From the NCBI GenBank assembly GCA_001577185.1, contig LSCM01000005.1:1-31468 (forward strand): a DNA stretch of 31,468 nucleotides. The letters are read 5' to 3'. The DNA is from Cloacimonetes bacterium TCS62. Lineage in GTDB: Bacteria > Cloacimonadota > Cloacimonadia > Cloacimonadales > TCS61. Each line of letters begins with the position of its first letter. Positions within the stretch are counted from its first letter, which is position 1. The position numbers and the translations under genes were made by a program. Shown here piece by piece: positions 1 to 7,665 of the stretch. The notes under the pieces are model-generated. The model ran no database searches, had not been told where the DNA came from, and saw only the letters and a program-made list of their open reading frames with translations.

Positions 1-772
1 TATGAAGATTCCTGATCAAATGAAAAATAATTGAATCGGTTACTTCCGGAGTTTTACCTATCCATTGCGGATTGTTCTGATCGACAAAACACTCATTACA
101 ATAACAAGCGGGACAGACATTACGACAAGCATAACAACGAATACATTTGGAATATTCATCCTTCACTAACTCCCATCGCTCTTCCGATGATTTTGCTTCA
201 AATTCTTCGATGAACTTATATTCATCCTTCTTATCAACAGATTCGCGTGGTTTTCCAATAAAAATGTCGGATTCCGGTGCGTCCGGATAACAACAAGAAA
301 GACAAGCATCACAAAGAACTTCTTTTAATTGTATCGTTTGCTTAAAATCTCTACCCGTAACTTTCAGCTTGTCTTCAGTTATCTCATAATCCAGAACTTC
401 TTTATCATCAGTTTTTTTCAAAACTTTTTTGTGTTCTATGATTCCCCTACAAGGTACACCAATGACAACTACATTTTCGCGTTTTATTTGCTTTTCTACT
501 GTATAAAGTACGATAGAACGAGCATCACAGCCTTTTGTTATAACAGCTATTTTGTCATAAATTTTACCCAGTTTACGTTTGTCTTTTGTAAAATAGGTGG
601 TAAGATTATTTCGGCAGGTTTCATCAAATATCAATTTATCCACATCATCTGCGGATTCAATGAAAACAGGTGAAGAAGTAAGCGGTAAAGTACCTTTCTG
701 CCAACCTATTACCATATCTACTTTCTTATCTGTTAGTAATTGTTTAACCTCTTTATGTAATTTTTCTATCAC
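1..772 (-). CDS. FrhB/FdhB-like iron-sulfur protein (3' end outside window)
   Basis: This gene runs off the left edge; 257 codons are visible. It is read from a GTG (772-770) that overlaps the stop of the upstream selenoprotein mvhD as GTGA, with AGGGAGA a few bases upstream. The translation starts MIEKLHKEVKQ. It carries marks of the coenzyme F420 hydrogenase/dehydrogenase beta-subunit family: a G-V-P-C motif near residue 108, then C-D-A-C-x-x-C-C followed by S-D-I-F-I-G. A Cys-rich ferredoxin-like block (CIRCYACRNVCPACYC) lies near the visible end. Two full-length paralogues (6460-7614 and 5379-6467) carry a second ferredoxin motif after such a block, so one is expected beyond the edge. By family, FrhB proteins bind FAD and pass electrons between a hydride carrier and Fe-S clusters; the partner here is not known. 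It probably works with the adjacent MvhD and HdrA. Confidence 0.8.
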   Translation of the reverse strand, partial: MIEKLHKEVKQLLTDKKVDMVIGWQKGTLPLTSSPVFIESADDVDKLIFDETCRNNLTTYFTKDKRKLGKIYDKIAVITKGCDARSIVLYTVEKQIKRENVVVIGVPCRGIIEHKKVLKKTDDKEVLDYEITEDKLKVTGRDFKQTIQLKEVLCDACLSCCYPDAPESDIFIGKPRESVDKKDEYKFIEEFEAKSSEERWELVKDEYSKCIRCYACRNVCPACYCNECFVDQNNPQWIGKTPEVTDSIIFHLIRNLH

Positions 773-1194
773 TTTTTTTCTCCCTTCACTAATCTTCTGG
801 AAGGACCAATTTCTTTCACTTCTTTTGTGATCTTTGTAATAATATTTGCAAAGCGTTCACCTTCACCAGCAGAGATCCAAGAGAATTGAATTCTCTCTGG
901 TTGAATACCGATATATTCTAACAATGGTTTGATAGTAGAATAACGTCTACGAGCGACAAAATTACCTGACAGGTAATGACAATCGCCAGGATGTCAGCCA
1001 CTTACCAAAATTCCATCAAATCCGCTCTGTAGGCTTTTCATAATAAAAAGTGGATCTACTCTACCAGAGCACGGAATTCTGATAACACGAACATTTGGTG
1101 GATATTGCATTCTGGAAACTCCTGCCAGATCTGCTCCAGCATAGGAACACCAGTTGCATAAAATTGCCAGAATTTTTGGTTGCCAGTCTTTCAT
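769..1194 (-). CDS. mvhD: MvhD-type electron-transfer subunit, selenoprotein (copy 1)
   Basis: Read through an in-frame TGA (996-994, codon 67) this is a 141-aa protein; without it only a 66-aa fragment exists. The reading continues in frame as U-H-P-G-D-C-H-Y-L-S-G-N-F, the conserved core of the MvhD/VhuD (hydrogenase delta subunit) family, to a TGA stop at 771-769. N-terminal motifs are C-N-W-C-S-Y-A-G-A-D-L-A-G near residues 12-24 and a central P-C-S-G-R-V-D-P. The UGA replaces the first Cys of C-H-P-G-D-C. In methanogens VhuD is a known selenoprotein at this motif, and MvhD carries a [2Fe-2S] cluster relaying electrons to HdrA. Start: ATG with GGAG 7 nt upstream. The stop overlaps the GTG start of the next FrhB-like gene. 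An S23-type gene now separates it from the fused hdrA upstream. Sec insertion is inferred; selA, selB and selC are not in this window. Confidence 0.88.
961..977 (-). promoter_or_regulatory. bSECIS-like hairpin after UGA of mvhD copy 1
   Basis: In the mRNA a perfect 7-bp stem, AUUACCU with AGGUAAU, closes a three-base GUC loop. It begins 16 nt after the UGA. Bacterial SECIS elements lie inside the coding region just downstream of the UGA and need a GU in the apical loop for SelB binding, and this one fits. The position is the same in the two other mvhD copies. Confidence 0.7.
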
Positions 1195-1220
1195 AAAAAA
1201 CTCCGTTTTTCTTTCAATTT

Positions 1221-1247
1221 ATAATTAATAATTAATAATTAATAATT
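1221..1247. repeat. AT heptamer repeat, left flank of S23 gene cassette
   Basis: Short tandem units of seven bases (AATTAAT/TTAATAA type) follow one another about four times. The same unit in the opposite orientation flanks the other side of the S23 gene at 1691-1728, so the two stretches form inverted borders around gene 1303-1650. The block lies in the leader of mvhD copy 1, about 25 bases before its start codon. Confidence 0.75.
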
Positions 1248-1302
1248 GAAAAATAATCTGATTTTCGAAGATACTTTCTTTCACTATACTATCTCTTAAT
1301 TA

Positions 1303-1650
1303 TTATTTTTTCTTCATCGTTTTAATTATGCTTGTAAGAAGTTTTATTATTTCTATCAAGTCGGGTAAAATAGATTCAACTTCTTTTTCTGTAAGATATT
1401 CATTTTTTAATAATTCAAGCCAATATTCCGTTTCACTCGCTTCTTTCAGAGAAATGCTTAACTTAGAAATAAAATCCTTCTCACTCTGAGCATATTTTCC
1501 TTCTCGAATATTTGAACCAATACTCGTTCCGCTTCTTAGCAATTGTTTTGATAAGATATACTCCTTTTTCTCTAATGTTAAATATTTATATAATTTAACA
1601 ATGCGTTTCGCAAAGCTAAAAGTCTTATCCATCAAAACATTATCTTTCAA
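1303..1650 (-). CDS. four-helix-bundle protein (S23 / 23S rRNA IVP family)
   Basis: A 115-aa protein of the four-helix-bundle family first described from 23S rRNA intervening sequences. Diagnostic stretches are K-T-F-S-F-A-K-R-I-V-K-L-Y near the N-terminus, L-R-S-G-T-S-I-G-S-N-I-R-E-G in the middle, and the K-E-A-S-E-T-E-Y-W-L-E-L-L helix. I prefer the TTG start at 1650 because GGAG lies 8 nt upstream and the family motif follows directly; a GTG at 1671 would add seven residues without a clear ribosome binding site. Its molecular role is not established. It interrupts an otherwise functionally uniform redox operon, sits between inverted AT heptamer repeats, and is probably a recent insertion unrelated to electron transfer. 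It lies in the same orientation as the operon, so downstream transcription need not be blocked. Confidence 0.85.
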   Translation of the reverse strand: MKDNVLMDKTFSFAKRIVKLYKYLTLEKKEYILSKQLLRSGTSIGSNIREGKYAQSEKDFISKLSISLKEASETEYWLELLKNEYLTEKEVESILPDLIEIIKLLTSIIKTMKKK

Positions 1651-1690
1651 AATTTTCTCCAAAATTAACACAAAATCATTTCAAAACACA

Positions 1691-1728
1691 TTATTAATTA
1701 TTAACTATTAATTATTAATTATTAATTA
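1691..1728. repeat. AT heptamer repeat, right flank of S23 gene cassette, overlapping hdrA end
   Basis: About five tandem TTATTAA-type heptamers, one with a C variant, lie between the hdrA stop and the S23 gene. They are the reverse complement of the units at 1221-1247. The hdrA stop codon (1715-1717) lies inside the repeat. Confidence 0.75.
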
Positions 1729-4700
1729 AAATGTCCGTCATTTCCAGTGAATCAAATGCAGCAAACAGCTGTTCATTACTAAATCCTCTTAAATCCAAAG
1801 CTCCACATCTACAAGAAGCTACACAAGCACCACAACCCTTACATAATGCATCATTTATTACTGCTACTTCCTCTTCCGGATCAACCTCAATTGCTTTGTA
1901 GGCACATACTTCTTCACAGTAACCACAACCAGTACATCTTGCAGTGTTTATCTCCGCAATAGTACCTTCAGCTAAAATCGCTTTTTTATTTAGGAAGGTC
2001 ATCGCTCTACTTGCTGCAGCTTTAGATTGAGCGATTGTTTCATCCATATCTTTTGGATGATGTGCTAAGCCAGCAACGAAGATACCTTCAGTAGCAAAAT
2101 CAACAGGACGCAATTTAACATGAGCTTCTAAGAACATACCATCTGTATTGAGCGAAATTTTTAGCATTTTTGCTAAATCATTGTTTTCTTCCGGGGCATC
2201 AATAGCAGCAGCCAAAACCAGAAGATCTGCTTCGACTTCTACCTCTTTATCCATTATCGGATCAAAGACAGTAACATTAACTTTACTATCAGGGTCAAAT
2301 TCGTCCACGATCTTCACATCCGGTTTATTATCTACATCATAATTGATGAACATAGCACCTTTATCTCTCAGTTGAGTATAATACTTTTCTCGGAAACCAT
2401 AAGTTCTAATATCACGATAAGCCACGTAGATATTAACATTGGGGAACTTCTCTTTCAAAGTGAGAGCATTTTTAATAGATTTTGTACAACAAACACGGCT
2501 GCAATACATACGTTCTTTTTCTCGAGAACCAACACATTGGATCATTACAACATTTTTTAACTTTTGCTTCGGGAATGCTCCTTCATGCAGCATTTTTTCA
2601 AATTCAACTTGAGTTATAATCCTATCTGATTCACCATAACAATATTCTTTTGTTTTATGTTCATTAGCACCTGTTGCTACTATCACAGCTCCATGCTCAA
2701 GAAATTTATCTTTATTTGTATCTTTATCAATTATTTTAGTTTTAAAATTCCCAATATATCCACTAATTTCGCTGATCTCAGTATTTTTATAAAGATGAAT
2801 AAGCTCATTATCAGAGATCTTTTTAATCATATCTTGCAATTTAACTTGAGGGTCATTTCCAAAATTATAAAATATCTTTCGCATATTACCACCAAGTTCA
2901 TTCTCTTTTTCAATGAGAAATACCTCATGCCCACTTTCAGCAATTGATAAAGCTGTGGTCATTCCTGCTAAACCAGCTCCAATGACCAAGGATTTTGGAT
3001 TGATCTCTATTGGTAATCTATCTAATGAAGTAATATTCCGAGCTTTTGCAACTCCCATATTCACTAGATCTTTTGATTTTTCTGTTGCTTTTTCAGGTTC
3101 ATCCATGTGAGCCCATGAACACTGATCACGAATATTTGCCATCTCAAAAAGATAAGGATTTAATCCGGCTTCAGAAATAGTCTCACGGAAAAGAGGTTCA
3201 TGTGTTCTAGGAGTACAAGCTGCCACAACCACTCTATTTAAATTGTGTTCTTTGATCCTCTTCTTTATTGTATTCATGCAATCCTGAGAGCAGGCATACA
3301 TTAAGTCTTCCGAATGCTCCACATTTGGGAGCTTAGCAGATTCTTCCGCTACATTTTTTACATCTACAACACCGGCGATATTGATTCCGCAATGACATAC
3401 AAAAGTACCAACACGAGGACGATCCCCAGTTTCATCTATCTGTGGAACTGCATTTTTCTTTTCCTCTAATTCTTGTCTATCCAGTCGTAAATATTTCAAA
3501 GCTTCTGCTACTGCACCTGAAGAAGAGATTACAGATTCAGGAATATCTTTTGGTTCATTCGCTGTACCACAAACATATATCCCTTTTCTGGTAGTTTGAA
3601 GAGGATTGAATTTATCAGAACGAATAAAGCCATATTCATTTAATTTAATATCTAATTTATCTGCTAATTTGGGTACATTTTTTCTAGGTTGTAAACCAAT
3701 TGATAGTACTACCATATCAAATGTTTTGAATTTTACATCTCCATTCTCCAAAACGTATCGAAGTTTTAGGTCACCATTATTTTCTTCAGTTATCTCAGAA
3801 ACTTTTGATTTTACAAAATCGACATTGTAGGTATCTTTGGCTTTTTCATAATATTTATCAAAATCTTTACCAAAAGCTCTGATATCCATGTAAAAAATAG
3901 ATGGACTTAGGTCTTTTATATGCTCTTTAGCTATAGTGGCTTCTTTGATAGCGAACATGCAACAGGCCGAAGAACAGTAATTATGGTCGATGCTTTCATC
4001 ACGAGACCCGACGCATTGAATAAAGGCAATAGATTTTGGTTCTTTCTTATCAGATGCACGAACTACATGACCACCCATAGGTCCTGAAGCAGATAGCATT
4101 CTTTCAAAATCTAGTGAAGTAACAACATTCTCAAATTTATGATATCCAAAATGTCCAAAGCCAATGGGATCAAAAGGATCTATTCCAGTTGAAACGATCA
4201 CTGCTCCCACATTTAATTCGATCTTTTTATCCTCATCTTCATAATTGATTGCATCAGCAGGGCAAACTTTTTCGCAAAGTTGACAAACACCTTTGGTCAG
4301 ATAAAGACAATTTTCTTCATCAATAGTGTATTCTGCTGGGATACTCTGTAAAAAATAACGCGATATAGCTCCTCTTGTTCGCAGTCCTTCATCAAATTCA
4401 TCATCGATCTTAACTGGACATTTTTCTTCACAAAGTCCGCAAGAAACGCATTTCTCAGGATCTACATATTTGGCCTTCTCTATGATCTTAGCAGTAAAAT
4501 CACCAGGATTACCTATTACGGAATCTATTTGGCTGTTAATATGAATTGTAATATTATCATGTCTTGCACATTCACTCATCTTAGGTGCAAGAATACACAT
4601 AGAACAATCATTTGTCGGGAATGTCTTATCCAACTGTGGCATTCTACCACCTATAGTCGGAGTCTCTTCTACTAAATGTACATCTAATCCCATTTCCGCT

Positions 4701-4771
4701 AGATCAAGAGAAGCTTGAATACCAGCAATTCCGGCTCCAATAACCATTACAGTTCTACTTTTTAAACCCAT
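1715..4771 (-). CDS. hdrA: fused full-length HdrA-type flavin/iron-sulfur protein
   Basis: This 1018-aa protein joins two HdrA-like halves. The N-terminal half has a dinucleotide fold (G-A-G-I-A-G near 12-17), a T-F-P-T-N-D-C-S-M-C cluster motif near 50-59 (Cys where some methanogen HdrA proteins have Sec), ferredoxin motifs C-V-S-C-G-L-C-E-E-K-C-P (about 108-119) and C-Q-L-C-E-K-V-C-P (about 163-171), and a C-S-S-A-C-C cluster motif. The C-terminal half begins near V-C-H-C-G-I-N-I-A-G, has a second G-A-G-L-A-G fold and C-S-R-V-C-C, and ends with two 4Fe-4S motifs (C-T-G-C-G-Y-C and C-K-G-C-G-A-C). HdrA holds the bifurcating FAD in Hdr complexes and takes electrons from MvhD. Start is ATG with AAGGAA upstream. 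It sits 35 bases after mvhD copy 2. Its last five residues come from an AT repeat of the adjoining cassette. The split genes at 7666-9354 and 9430-10722 together match this domain order. Confidence 0.9.
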   Translation of the reverse strand: MGLKSRTVMVIGAGIAGIQASLDLAEMGLDVHLVEETPTIGGRMPQLDKTFPTNDCSMCILAPKMSECARHDNITIHINSQIDSVIGNPGDFTAKIIEKAKYVDPEKCVSCGLCEEKCPVKIDDEFDEGLRTRGAISRYFLQSIPAEYTIDEENCLYLTKGVCQLCEKVCPADAINYEDEDKKIELNVGAVIVSTGIDPFDPIGFGHFGYHKFENVVTSLDFERMLSASGPMGGHVVRASDKKEPKSIAFIQCVGSRDESIDHNYCSSACCMFAIKEATIAKEHIKDLSPSIFYMDIRAFGKDFDKYYEKAKDTYNVDFVKSKVSEITEENNGDLKLRYVLENGDVKFKTFDMVVLSIGLQPRKNVPKLADKLDIKLNEYGFIRSDKFNPLQTTRKGIYVCGTANEPKDIPESVISSSGAVAEALKYLRLDRQELEEKKNAVPQIDETGDRPRVGTFVCHCGINIAGVVDVKNVAEESAKLPNVEHSEDLMYACSQDCMNTIKKRIKEHNLNRVVVAACTPRTHEPLFRETISEAGLNPYLFEMANIRDQCSWAHMDEPEKATEKSKDLVNMGVAKARNITSLDRLPIEINPKSLVIGAGLAGMTTALSIAESGHEVFLIEKENELGGNMRKIFYNFGNDPQVKLQDMIKKISDNELIHLYKNTEISEISGYIGNFKTKIIDKDTNKDKFLEHGAVIVATGANEHKTKEYCYGESDRIITQVEFEKMLHEGAFPKQKLKNVVMIQCVGSREKERMYCSRVCCTKSIKNALTLKEKFPNVNIYVAYRDIRTYGFREKYYTQLRDKGAMFINYDVDNKPDVKIVDEFDPDSKVNVTVFDPIMDKEVEVEADLLVLAAAIDAPEENNDLAKMLKISLNTDGMFLEAHVKLRPVDFATEGIFVAGLAHHPKDMDETIAQSKAAASRAMTFLNKKAILAEGTIAEINTARCTGCGYCEEVCAYKAIEVDPEEEVAVINDALCKGCGACVASCRCGALDLRGFSNEQLFAAFDSLEMTDILINN

Positions 4772-4806
4772 ATATTTTCCTTACAATAGATACTTAATAA
4801 ATTTCA

Positions 4807-5232
4807 TTATAGAAATATCTCTTTTTTTGTGGAATTCTCTCCCATATCAGATACTTTTTTTGCGAATTCATTTCCAACTTGTGCAAATTTTTGACCCTCG
4901 GAAGCCGATATCCAGGTAAGTCTTAAGCGATCGTTCTCCAATCCCAGATTTTCAAAAATTTTCTTAACTATAGCAGTGCGACGACGAGTATGGTAATTAC
5001 CAACCTGGTAATGACAATCACCGGGATGTCAGCCACCCACCAAAATTCCATCTGCCCCACGTAAGTAAGATTTTACTAGGAACACAGGATCAACTCTAGA
5101 TGAGCACATAACTTTTATTGGCAATATAGCAGGGGAGTATTGAGAACGATTAATTCCAGCTAGATCTGCACCTGTATATGAACACCATTTACACAAAAAA
5201 CTAATTATTTTCGGTTGAGATTTATTACTCAT
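4807..5232 (-). CDS. mvhD: MvhD-type electron-transfer subunit, selenoprotein (copy 2)
   Basis: A 141-aa reading that passes through an in-frame TGA at 5031-5029 (codon 68) and stops at TAA 4809-4807. The residues after the TGA are H-P-G-D-C-H-Y-Q-V-G-N-Y-H-T-R-R-R, the MvhD signature, then a helical C-terminus containing W-I-S-A-S-E-G. The N-terminal half has C-K-W-C-S-Y-T-G-A-D-L-A-G and M-C-S-S-R-V-D-P. Start is ATG preceded by GGAGAT. The protein is expected to relay electrons to HdrA. It lies between the FrhB-like pair and the fused hdrA, in the same direction. Sec at the first position of the C-H-P-G-D-C motif is inferred from family alignment plus a SECIS-like hairpin. The alternative, a nonsense mutation, would have to be repeated at the same codon in three paralogues. 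Confidence 0.88.
4996..5012 (-). promoter_or_regulatory. bSECIS-like hairpin after UGA of mvhD copy 2
   Basis: The mRNA forms a 7-bp stem, AUUACCA with UGGUAAU, and a GGU loop starting 16 nt after the UGA. Compared with copy 1 the loop-closing pair changes from U-A to A-U, a compensatory change that keeps the stem while altering the encoded residues (Q-V-G versus L-S-G). Confidence 0.7.
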
Positions 5233-5251
5233 GATTTATCTCCAAATATGC

Positions 5252-5276
5252 CGTTGCAATTAAGACCATCGCAACG
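5252..5276 (-). other. hairpin in leader of mvhD copy 2
   Basis: CGTTGC and GCAACG form a 6-bp stem around a 13-base loop. It ends some ten bases before the GGAG ribosome binding site of mvhD copy 2. There is no T-run, so it is not a standard terminator. It could be a processing or translation-control element, or chance. Confidence 0.3.
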
Positions 5277-5378
5277 AGAAAGGATATAGAATTTTGATTT
5301 CGAACTTTTTATTCTTCATCATCCATAATTCCTTGTACATTTTTCATTATTATTAATTTTGAAATTGTGATTTCATAC

Positions 5379-6467
5379 TTATTTCCCTAATTCAGGGAAT
5401 TCCTCTTCTTTATAGATCATTACAGGAATTTCTTCATCAATATCTCTTCCTGCTTCAAAATCGAACATTGCAGCTGTTTCTTCACCTATTTTCTTAAAAA
5501 CATCAGCAACAGGTATATCAGCAGGACAAACATCAGAGCACATCCCGCAACCCACACAGGAAAAGCTCATATGTGATAGCCTTCCTAAATGAAAAAATAT
5601 TGTGTCGGGAGGAAGCCGAATAGCTCCTTTTTCTTTTAGTTCTTTCTCTAATATCGAGTTATTATAATCGTAATTGAAGGAATCAAAATCACATAATGTG
5701 CAGTAGCAGATCGGGCACACTGAATTGCAACCATGACAGCCAATACATTTACCAAAAATATCTATTAGTCCCTCAAGACCGGAATCTTTTGTATCGACTT
5801 TACTAAATAATTTTTCTTGATTCTTCGCTCTATTTTCTAATATATCATTTAAAATTTGTGGATCGAAAGCAGATTTCTTAGTTTCGATATCAAAATCATC
5901 TAATAATTTTATTGCTTTATCATTTTGTAAATATACTTTTCCGTTTTCTTCACCAACAAGTGAAATAAAGATATCAGAATTGGTAGGTGTAATATGCTGA
6001 CAAGCCGAACATACTTTTCTTATATCATCTGGAATTTCTGCATTCTTGACAGCCTTCCAATAATCGTCTAATTTCTTTTTTACTTTATCTTCAGCATTAC
6101 TTTTTAATGTGAAAACTCCACCACAACTAAAAGTAATGAAAATAAAGTTATCCATCTGCCCCTGTTCTCTTTTTGCTAATTCCACAAAAGCACGATATTC
6201 ACAAGGCCTAACAATAGCGACGATAGGTTTTTCTACAGGGGTGAATCTAGCTAGCAGTTGACCTGAATTTACAGGCATTATGGGATGTAATGGAGCAATT
6301 TCATCTAAATTATCTGCATCAGTTATTAACCCATAATCCACAGAACCTTTTTTATTAATTTTTCTTAGAGAAAAGATAGCACTTACTTTTTCTGACTTCA
6401 GTAAATATTTTAAAAATTCATGCAAAGTCTTTTCAATTGGATCTTTTGTTTGTAATAATCTACTCAT
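5379..6467 (-). CDS. FrhB-like protein with C-terminal double ferredoxin module (copy B)
   Basis: A 362-aa protein. The ATG at 6467 is chosen because it has GGTGAG upstream and overlaps the stop of the preceding paralogue by 8 bases; a GTG at 6491 would give 370 aa. FrhB-family features are V-R-P-C-E-Y-R-A-F-V-E-L near residue 100 and C-S-A-C-Q-H followed by N-S-D-I-F-I-S-L-V-G near 160. The C-terminal part has C-I-G-C-H-G-C-N-S-V-C-P-I-C-Y-C and C-V-G-C-G-M-C-S-D-V-C-P-A-D-I-P-V, a pair resembling HdrC and other CCG-partner ferredoxins. By family it would carry FAD and pass electrons to or from the HdrA/MvhD module. The physiological donor or acceptor cannot be told from sequence. It was annotated by motif, not by database match. 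Confidence 0.82.
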   Translation of the reverse strand: MSRLLQTKDPIEKTLHEFLKYLLKSEKVSAIFSLRKINKKGSVDYGLITDADNLDEIAPLHPIMPVNSGQLLARFTPVEKPIVAIVRPCEYRAFVELAKREQGQMDNFIFITFSCGGVFTLKSNAEDKVKKKLDDYWKAVKNAEIPDDIRKVCSACQHITPTNSDIFISLVGEENGKVYLQNDKAIKLLDDFDIETKKSAFDPQILNDILENRAKNQEKLFSKVDTKDSGLEGLIDIFGKCIGCHGCNSVCPICYCTLCDFDSFNYDYNNSILEKELKEKGAIRLPPDTIFFHLGRLSHMSFSCVGCGMCSDVCPADIPVADVFKKIGEETAAMFDFEAGRDIDEEIPVMIYKEEEFPELGK

Positions 6468-7614
6468 GCTCACCTTCCTGAGCTTCAGCACTTTTTACCA
6501 TTTCCCCAAGTTCACCAAGTTCATTTAATTTATACTCTTTCATTGGAAGTGCATCCCCAACACTAGCTCCAGCTGAATACTCAAATGTTTCTTGCGTTTG
6601 AGCTGCAACATAGCTAAAGATCTTTGCCACTGGTATGTTAACCGGGCAGGCGTCTGAACAAAGGCCACAACTTACACAAGATAAACTCATATGAGCCATT
6701 CTGCCCGTATGGAACATAATCCGATCTAATGGTAAAGATGTTGCCCCTCTATCTTTAGCTCTCATTAAGACTACATCTGAATTGGGTTTTGCTGCGGAAG
6801 TATCGAAATAACACTGCCGACAATAACAGATGGGACAAGAACTTTGACAATTATGACATCCGATACAGTCTGCAAAAGTTTCTGTTAATTTTGAAAATCC
6901 TTCAACTTTGGTTTTTACAGTTTTAAATGTTTCTTCTCGTTTTTTCACTCTTTTCTTTTTCTTTTCGTCAATTGCCTTCTGCCATTTTTGCAAATCAGTT
7001 TCTGCTTTTAAATCAAGCTTCTGCAATAGATTTTCGCCTTTTTTACTATTTGTGACGAGAAATAATTTATCCGCATTAAATCCGAAGTGAAGATCAGTAG
7101 CAGAAAGAGAAAAATTATCACAAATCTTACAAACAGGTTTTACATCATTATGATTTAAATTATTCTCCGATAACATTTTTTCAAATTTTTCATCACCAGT
7201 TTTTGGATCTGCAATATAATCTTGCATTGGAATTGCACCTACACAATCATAGCTAAATAGAGTAACATCATCCAAATTTACCTGATTAAGTTTTGTTAAT
7301 TCCACAGTAGCTCGAATTTCGCAAGGTTTCATTAAAGCAGCGATCTTAAGAGTTCCTTTTCCTTTTCTTGTGTATCGTTTCAGTGCTTTTGCTGCATTCA
7401 CTGGCATTATTGGTGCAAGTGGTTGTGCATTGTTGAGAATCTTCTTATCTTTTATCATGATCCAGGCAAAAGAATCACCTGAAGGTATTTTCATTGGTAA
7501 CATAACTGCATCAAAGATATTCTTTTCAAATAAGTCCTGAAAAAAATCGAGAATTGCAGTTTGATATCCACTTACCTTTTTAATTAATGCACCTTTTTCA
7601 GAAATTTTATTCAT
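6460..7614 (-). CDS. FrhB-like protein with C-terminal double ferredoxin module (copy A)
   Basis: A 384-aa paralogue of the next gene. The ATG at 7614 is preceded by AGGAG; a TTG two codons earlier is also possible. Motifs: M-K-P-C-E-I-R-A-T-V-E-L (about 110), C-K-I-C-D-N followed by A-T-D-L-H-F-G-F (about 175), a Lys/Arg-rich linker, then C-I-G-C-H-N-C-Q-S-S-C-P-I-C-Y-C and C-V-S-C-G-L-C-S-D-A-C-P-V-N-I-P-V. The FrhB core suggests FAD-dependent electron entry, and the last module resembles HdrC. Its 3' end overlaps copy B by 8 bases, which suggests coupled synthesis and perhaps a heteromeric pair. It starts about 50 bases after the split HdrA C-half, so one operon is likely. The substrate is unknown. 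Confidence 0.82.
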   Translation of the reverse strand: MNKISEKGALIKKVSGYQTAILDFFQDLFEKNIFDAVMLPMKIPSGDSFAWIMIKDKKILNNAQPLAPIMPVNAAKALKRYTRKGKGTLKIAALMKPCEIRATVELTKLNQVNLDDVTLFSYDCVGAIPMQDYIADPKTGDEKFEKMLSENNLNHNDVKPVCKICDNFSLSATDLHFGFNADKLFLVTNSKKGENLLQKLDLKAETDLQKWQKAIDEKKKKRVKKREETFKTVKTKVEGFSKLTETFADCIGCHNCQSSCPICYCRQCYFDTSAAKPNSDVVLMRAKDRGATSLPLDRIMFHTGRMAHMSLSCVSCGLCSDACPVNIPVAKIFSYVAAQTQETFEYSAGASVGDALPMKEYKLNELGELGEMVKSAEAQEGEHE

Positions 7615-7665
7615 TAACAATTTCTCCTAGCTAAATTATACACTCTTTTATTAAATTGTAATGTT

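Larger units (their letters stand above)
1216..1728. mobile_element. putative S23-gene insertion cassette
   Basis: About 510 bases comprise the S23 gene and its flanking AT repeats, which are inverted with respect to each other. The right repeat runs into the 3' end of hdrA and supplies the last codons (I-L-I-N-N) and the TAA stop. No transposase, terminal CA/TG or clear target-site duplication is visible, so the mobilising mechanism is unknown and the cassette reading is inference. Confidence 0.45.

Noticed and set aside
329..673. Plus-strand frames across 1-830 and elsewhere in the redox locus
   Set aside because: They are shadows of minus-strand genes with clear Cys motifs; their translations are Phe/Ile/Ser-rich and lack family features.
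994..1194. Treating the 66-aa frame (and those at 5029-5232 and 11023-11223) as complete small proteins or pseudogenes
   Set aside because: All three continue in frame past the UGA with the conserved MvhD core and share a hairpin at the same distance, so readthrough as Sec is the better reading.
1715..4771. Possible Sec in HdrA, as in some methanogens
   Set aside because: The relevant F-P-T-N-D-C-S-M-C motif has a normal Cys codon and no in-frame UGA.
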